From Cloacimonetes bacterium UBA3900 (GTDB taxonomy: Bacteria; Cloacimonadota; Cloacimonadia; Cloacimonadales; Cloacimonadaceae), in assembly GCA_002391675.1 (NCBI GenBank), contig DGFM01000005.1, forward strand, positions 17,052 to 25,291: a DNA stretch of 8,240 nt, read 5' to 3'. The translations under genes and the position numbers were made by a program. Under the pieces are notes generated by a model. It searched no databases. It was not told the origin of the DNA and saw only the letters and a list, made by a program, of their open reading frames with translations. This document shows, in pieces, positions 6,992-8,240 of the stretch (position 1 is the first letter of the stretch; each line of letters opens with the position of its first letter).

Positions 6992-7004
6992 GGTCGGTCG
7001 CCTG

Positions 7005-7080
7005 CTTGTACGGGCGGTCGCTGAACCGCCGCTGCTACACACACGCCCGTACACGCTAGTTCGGCGACCGCCCGTACAAG
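7005..7080. repeat. REP-like inverted repeat element downstream of the phosphohexomutase
   Basis: The 22-nt left arm (7005-7026) and right arm (7059-7080) are reverse complements except for one position that still forms a G-T pair. They enclose a 32-nt loop. Within the left part, GGCGGT (7013-7018) and ACCGCC (7025-7030) form a small nested hairpin, the shape of REP sequences mobilised by REP-associated tyrosine transposases in other bacteria. A 10-mer, TGTACGGGCG, occurs at 7007-7016, and its complement occurs at both 7044-7053 and 7069-7078, so two mutually exclusive hairpins are possible. The absence of a T-run argues against an intrinsic terminator, though it could stabilise the 3' end of the upstream mRNA. 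No transposase is present here. Confidence 0.75.
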
Positions 7081-7263
7081 CTGCCCCGTACCACAAATAG
7101 GACACAACCATGAACTCTCGCAACTATATCTCTCAGGAAAACATGAAGACCCGCTTCAAATCCAGAAATCTGCGTGTGGCTCATATTTGAGGTGCTCATC
7201 ATAGCGCACCAAGTTGCTCAAGAGACGGTAATTTACACCAATAAGCGGCTTCATTAATGGGAG

Positions 7264-7291
7264 CCAAGTTGGCTTTTGCCGGCTAACTTGG
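7264..7291. repeat. Inverted repeat CCAAGTT / AACTTGG
   Basis: Seven perfect pairs (7264-7270 with 7285-7291) enclose an inner GGC (7271-7273) and GCC (7278-7280) with a TTTT loop and a four-base bulge. It could form an RNA hairpin on either strand. No T-run follows, so it is not a clear terminator. Its role is unknown. Confidence 0.4.
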
Positions 7292-7485
7292 AGGTGACGC
7301 AGGGTGCGTGAGGTTTGGCTTGCTGCATCAGTTTGTCTATTATAGAATAAGCCAGGTACTACAAATCTGCTTCCTGAGAGTCAGACACCATGAAACGCCT
7401 CTACATAAAACCGATCTGATCGAACCGTATCAAATGAGAATAAGGCTGTTATGCAAAAAGGGGGAATGCCAAGTGTAAACAAATC

Positions 7486-7514
7486 TTGACAGGCGTCTAT
7501 TGGGTGCAGATAAC
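7486..7514 (+). promoter_or_regulatory. Candidate promoter upstream of the sigma-factor gene
   Basis: A perfect TTGACA (7486-7491) is followed after exactly 17 nt by GATAAC (7509-7514), 4 of 6 to TATAAT. This is the best sigma-70-like pair in the non-coding stretch. It would give a leader of about 120 nt before the ATG at 7645. A second TTGACA at 7582-7587 is closer to the gene but has no good -10 box. Confidence 0.35.
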
Positions 7515-7604
7515 CATCCATGTAAGCGCAAGCTACCATCATTCTATCCTTGGACAGTAAACAAAAAACACATTTTATCGCTTGACAGATTCCTCACTTT
7601 GCCG

Positions 7605-7616
7605 GATTCGTGAATC
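7605..7616. promoter_or_regulatory. Dyad GATTC-GT-GAATC before the sigma-factor gene
   Basis: Two perfect 5-nt arms are separated by 2 nt, lying 29 nt upstream of the start codon and just downstream of TTGACA 7582-7587. The position suits an operator or a leader hairpin, but the arms are short and could arise by chance. Confidence 0.25.
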
Positions 7617-7644
7617 GAGTAACACATTTTGCAAGGAGAGGTAA

Positions 7645-8221
7645 ATGATAAAATCAAACGAATCTGATAACAAAGGCATAAGCCAAGAGCAACTTGAGGC
7701 CATCAACGCACAAATCAGCGCATTGGCGGCGGAGCAATTTGTCAATCTGAATCTATCCGCCGGCCTGGTGGAAGCCGCCCAGATGCTGCTTCTGGGCAAG
7801 TCTGCGCCCCAAGATTCGGCAGAGATCACCGAAGATTACATCACCAATACTCTCTTTCCCAGGGCGGTAGAGAACGTGTTTGAAAAATATCGGAAAAATT
7901 GCTTCCGGATTTGTTTGTCCAAGACGCAGAACATCGACCTTTCTGAAGACATAGCCCAGGAGGCCATGAGCTTGCTGCTATCATCTGAGAATAGAGTTGA
8001 GAACGCCGGTGCCTGGTTGGCCAAGGTAACCTACAATCTCCTCCATGCTCACTACAAAAACACAAAGAAGGAAGCGCAACTATACGAGCGTCTCTCTCTG
8101 GAAGCCACTACTTTTGAAAAGTGGATAGAGCTTGGAGACCTTTTGGAGCTGAAAGAACTGGACGCCGCTCTGGCAGAGCAGCTTCTGAAAAGCGATGAAT
8201 ATCGGCAGTATCAGGAGATAG
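7645..8221 (+). CDS. Sigma-70 family (ECF-like) RNA polymerase sigma factor, 3' truncated by the contig end
   Basis: It is open to the end of the genomic sequence, with 192 codons present. Residues about 65-150 resemble sigma region 2: FPRAVENVFEKYRKNCF, then the acidic DLSEDIAQEAMSLLL (98-112, like the DAEDLVQEVF helix), then AWLAKVTYNLLHAHYKNTKK (123-142, like region 2.3-2.4 WL..VarN...d.yRk.kr). The last part, LGDLLELKELDAALAEQL, resembles the linker into region 4, which is missing. About 60 residues precede region 2, longer than a minimal ECF factor; they look helical and rich in Ala, Leu, Gln and Glu. The start is ATG 7645 with AAGGAG (7633-7638) 6 nt upstream. An anti-sigma gene would be expected downstream, beyond the contig. 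The match to region 2 is by pattern only and is weaker than for the enzymes. Confidence 0.65.
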
Positions 8222-8240
8222 CTGTCTCTTATACACATCT
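8222..8240. other. Tn5/Nextera mosaic-end adapter, not genomic
   Basis: The last 19 bases, CTGTCTCTTATACACATCT, are exactly the transposase mosaic-end sequence used in tagmentation libraries, in the orientation expected when a read runs through the end of an insert. The apparent codons past residue 192 of the sigma-factor gene (VSYTH and so on) are therefore artefactual. Confidence 0.97.

Larger units (their letters stand above)
7081..7644. other. About 560 bp without a supported gene, with several small dyads
   Basis: No reading frame here has both a ribosome binding site and protein-like length. A 26-codon frame at 7110-7190 (plus) and 9-12-codon frames near 7390 and 7451 are too short to credit. 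On the minus strand one frame stays open from 7380 to 7156 (74 sense codons) but has no start with a Shine-Dalgarno sequence. Structure seen: CCAAGTT (7264-7270) with AACTTGG (7285-7291) plus an inner GGC/GCC; ACGCA (7297-7301) with TGCGT (7305-7309); CGATC (7412-7416) with GATCG (7418-7422). Nothing matches tRNA, SRP RNA, tmRNA or a riboswitch that I recognise. It probably combines gene decay, repeat DNA and the sigma-factor promoter region. Confidence 0.55.

Noticed and set aside
7005..7080. Inverted repeat as an intrinsic terminator for the phosphohexomutase gene
   Set aside because: No T-run follows either arm and the loop is 32 nt; a REP-like repeat explains it better.
6916..7107. Minus-strand frame beginning near CPICGTGQL, resembling half a zinc ribbon
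   Set aside because: It lies across the REP-like repeat and the end of the phosphohexomutase gene, has no second CxxC knuckle and no ribosome binding site. Chance translation of the repeat is more likely.
7110..7190. 26-codon plus-strand frame (starts MNSRNYISQ)
   Set aside because: There is no proper Shine-Dalgarno sequence, no recognisable peptide class and no processing or export partner nearby.
7390..7419. Nine-residue frame MKRLYIKPI, faintly like a peptide precursor start
   Set aside because: It is far too short, lacks a ribosome binding site, and no modification enzyme is present.
1..8240. CRISPR array, toxin-antitoxin pair, phage or insertion sequence
   Set aside because: No regularly spaced direct repeats, no transposase or integrase, and no small overlapping gene pair of a known toxin-antitoxin type were seen on either strand.

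Overview
The window reads as about 8.2 kb of bacterial chromosome from an uncultured anaerobe, sequenced from a transposase-made library. The gene content would fit Candidatus Cloacimonadota or another FCB-group lineage: a 2-hydroxyacyl-CoA-dehydratase-type iron-sulfur protein, a CxxC-type MnmA, and a TAnnTTTG-like element upstream of an ABC-F gene. This assignment is an inference from general familiarity, not from a search. The last 19 bases (8222-8240) are identical to the Tn5/Nextera mosaic-end adapter, so genomic sequence ends at about base 8221.

Layout. Bases 1-190 hold no convincing gene but contain a cluster of perfect palindromes. A tRNA-Pro(GGG) gene lies on the minus strand (229-306), with an encoded CCA end, a candidate promoter and a good intrinsic terminator. 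A divergent intergenic region (307-495) then leads into a plus-strand block of three overlapping genes: a YheS/YdiF-like ABC-F ATPase, a 324-aa HgdB-like [4Fe-4S] protein, and the tRNA 2-thiouridylase MnmA. After a 54-nt gap comes a second plus-strand block: a DUF1232/YkvA-like membrane-associated protein, an RdgB/HAM1-type XTP/dITP pyrophosphatase (ATGA overlap), and a phosphomannomutase/phosphoglucomutase. Downstream lie a REP-like inverted repeat (7005-7080) and about 560 bp of structured, apparently non-coding DNA. The window ends in a sigma-70-family (ECF-like) factor cut off by the contig end.

How the genes fit together. The first block is translation-themed: a ribosome-acting ABC-F ATPase and an enzyme that thiolates U34 of Lys/Glu/Gln tRNAs. 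Between them sits an iron-sulfur protein of the dehydratase family, which is unexpected. MnmA has a CxxC pair but lacks the usual distal catalytic cysteine, which makes the tight linkage to an Fe-S protein the most interesting hypothesis here. The second block combines nucleotide-pool sanitation, sugar-phosphate interconversion for cell-envelope or exopolysaccharide precursors, and a small membrane protein of unknown role.
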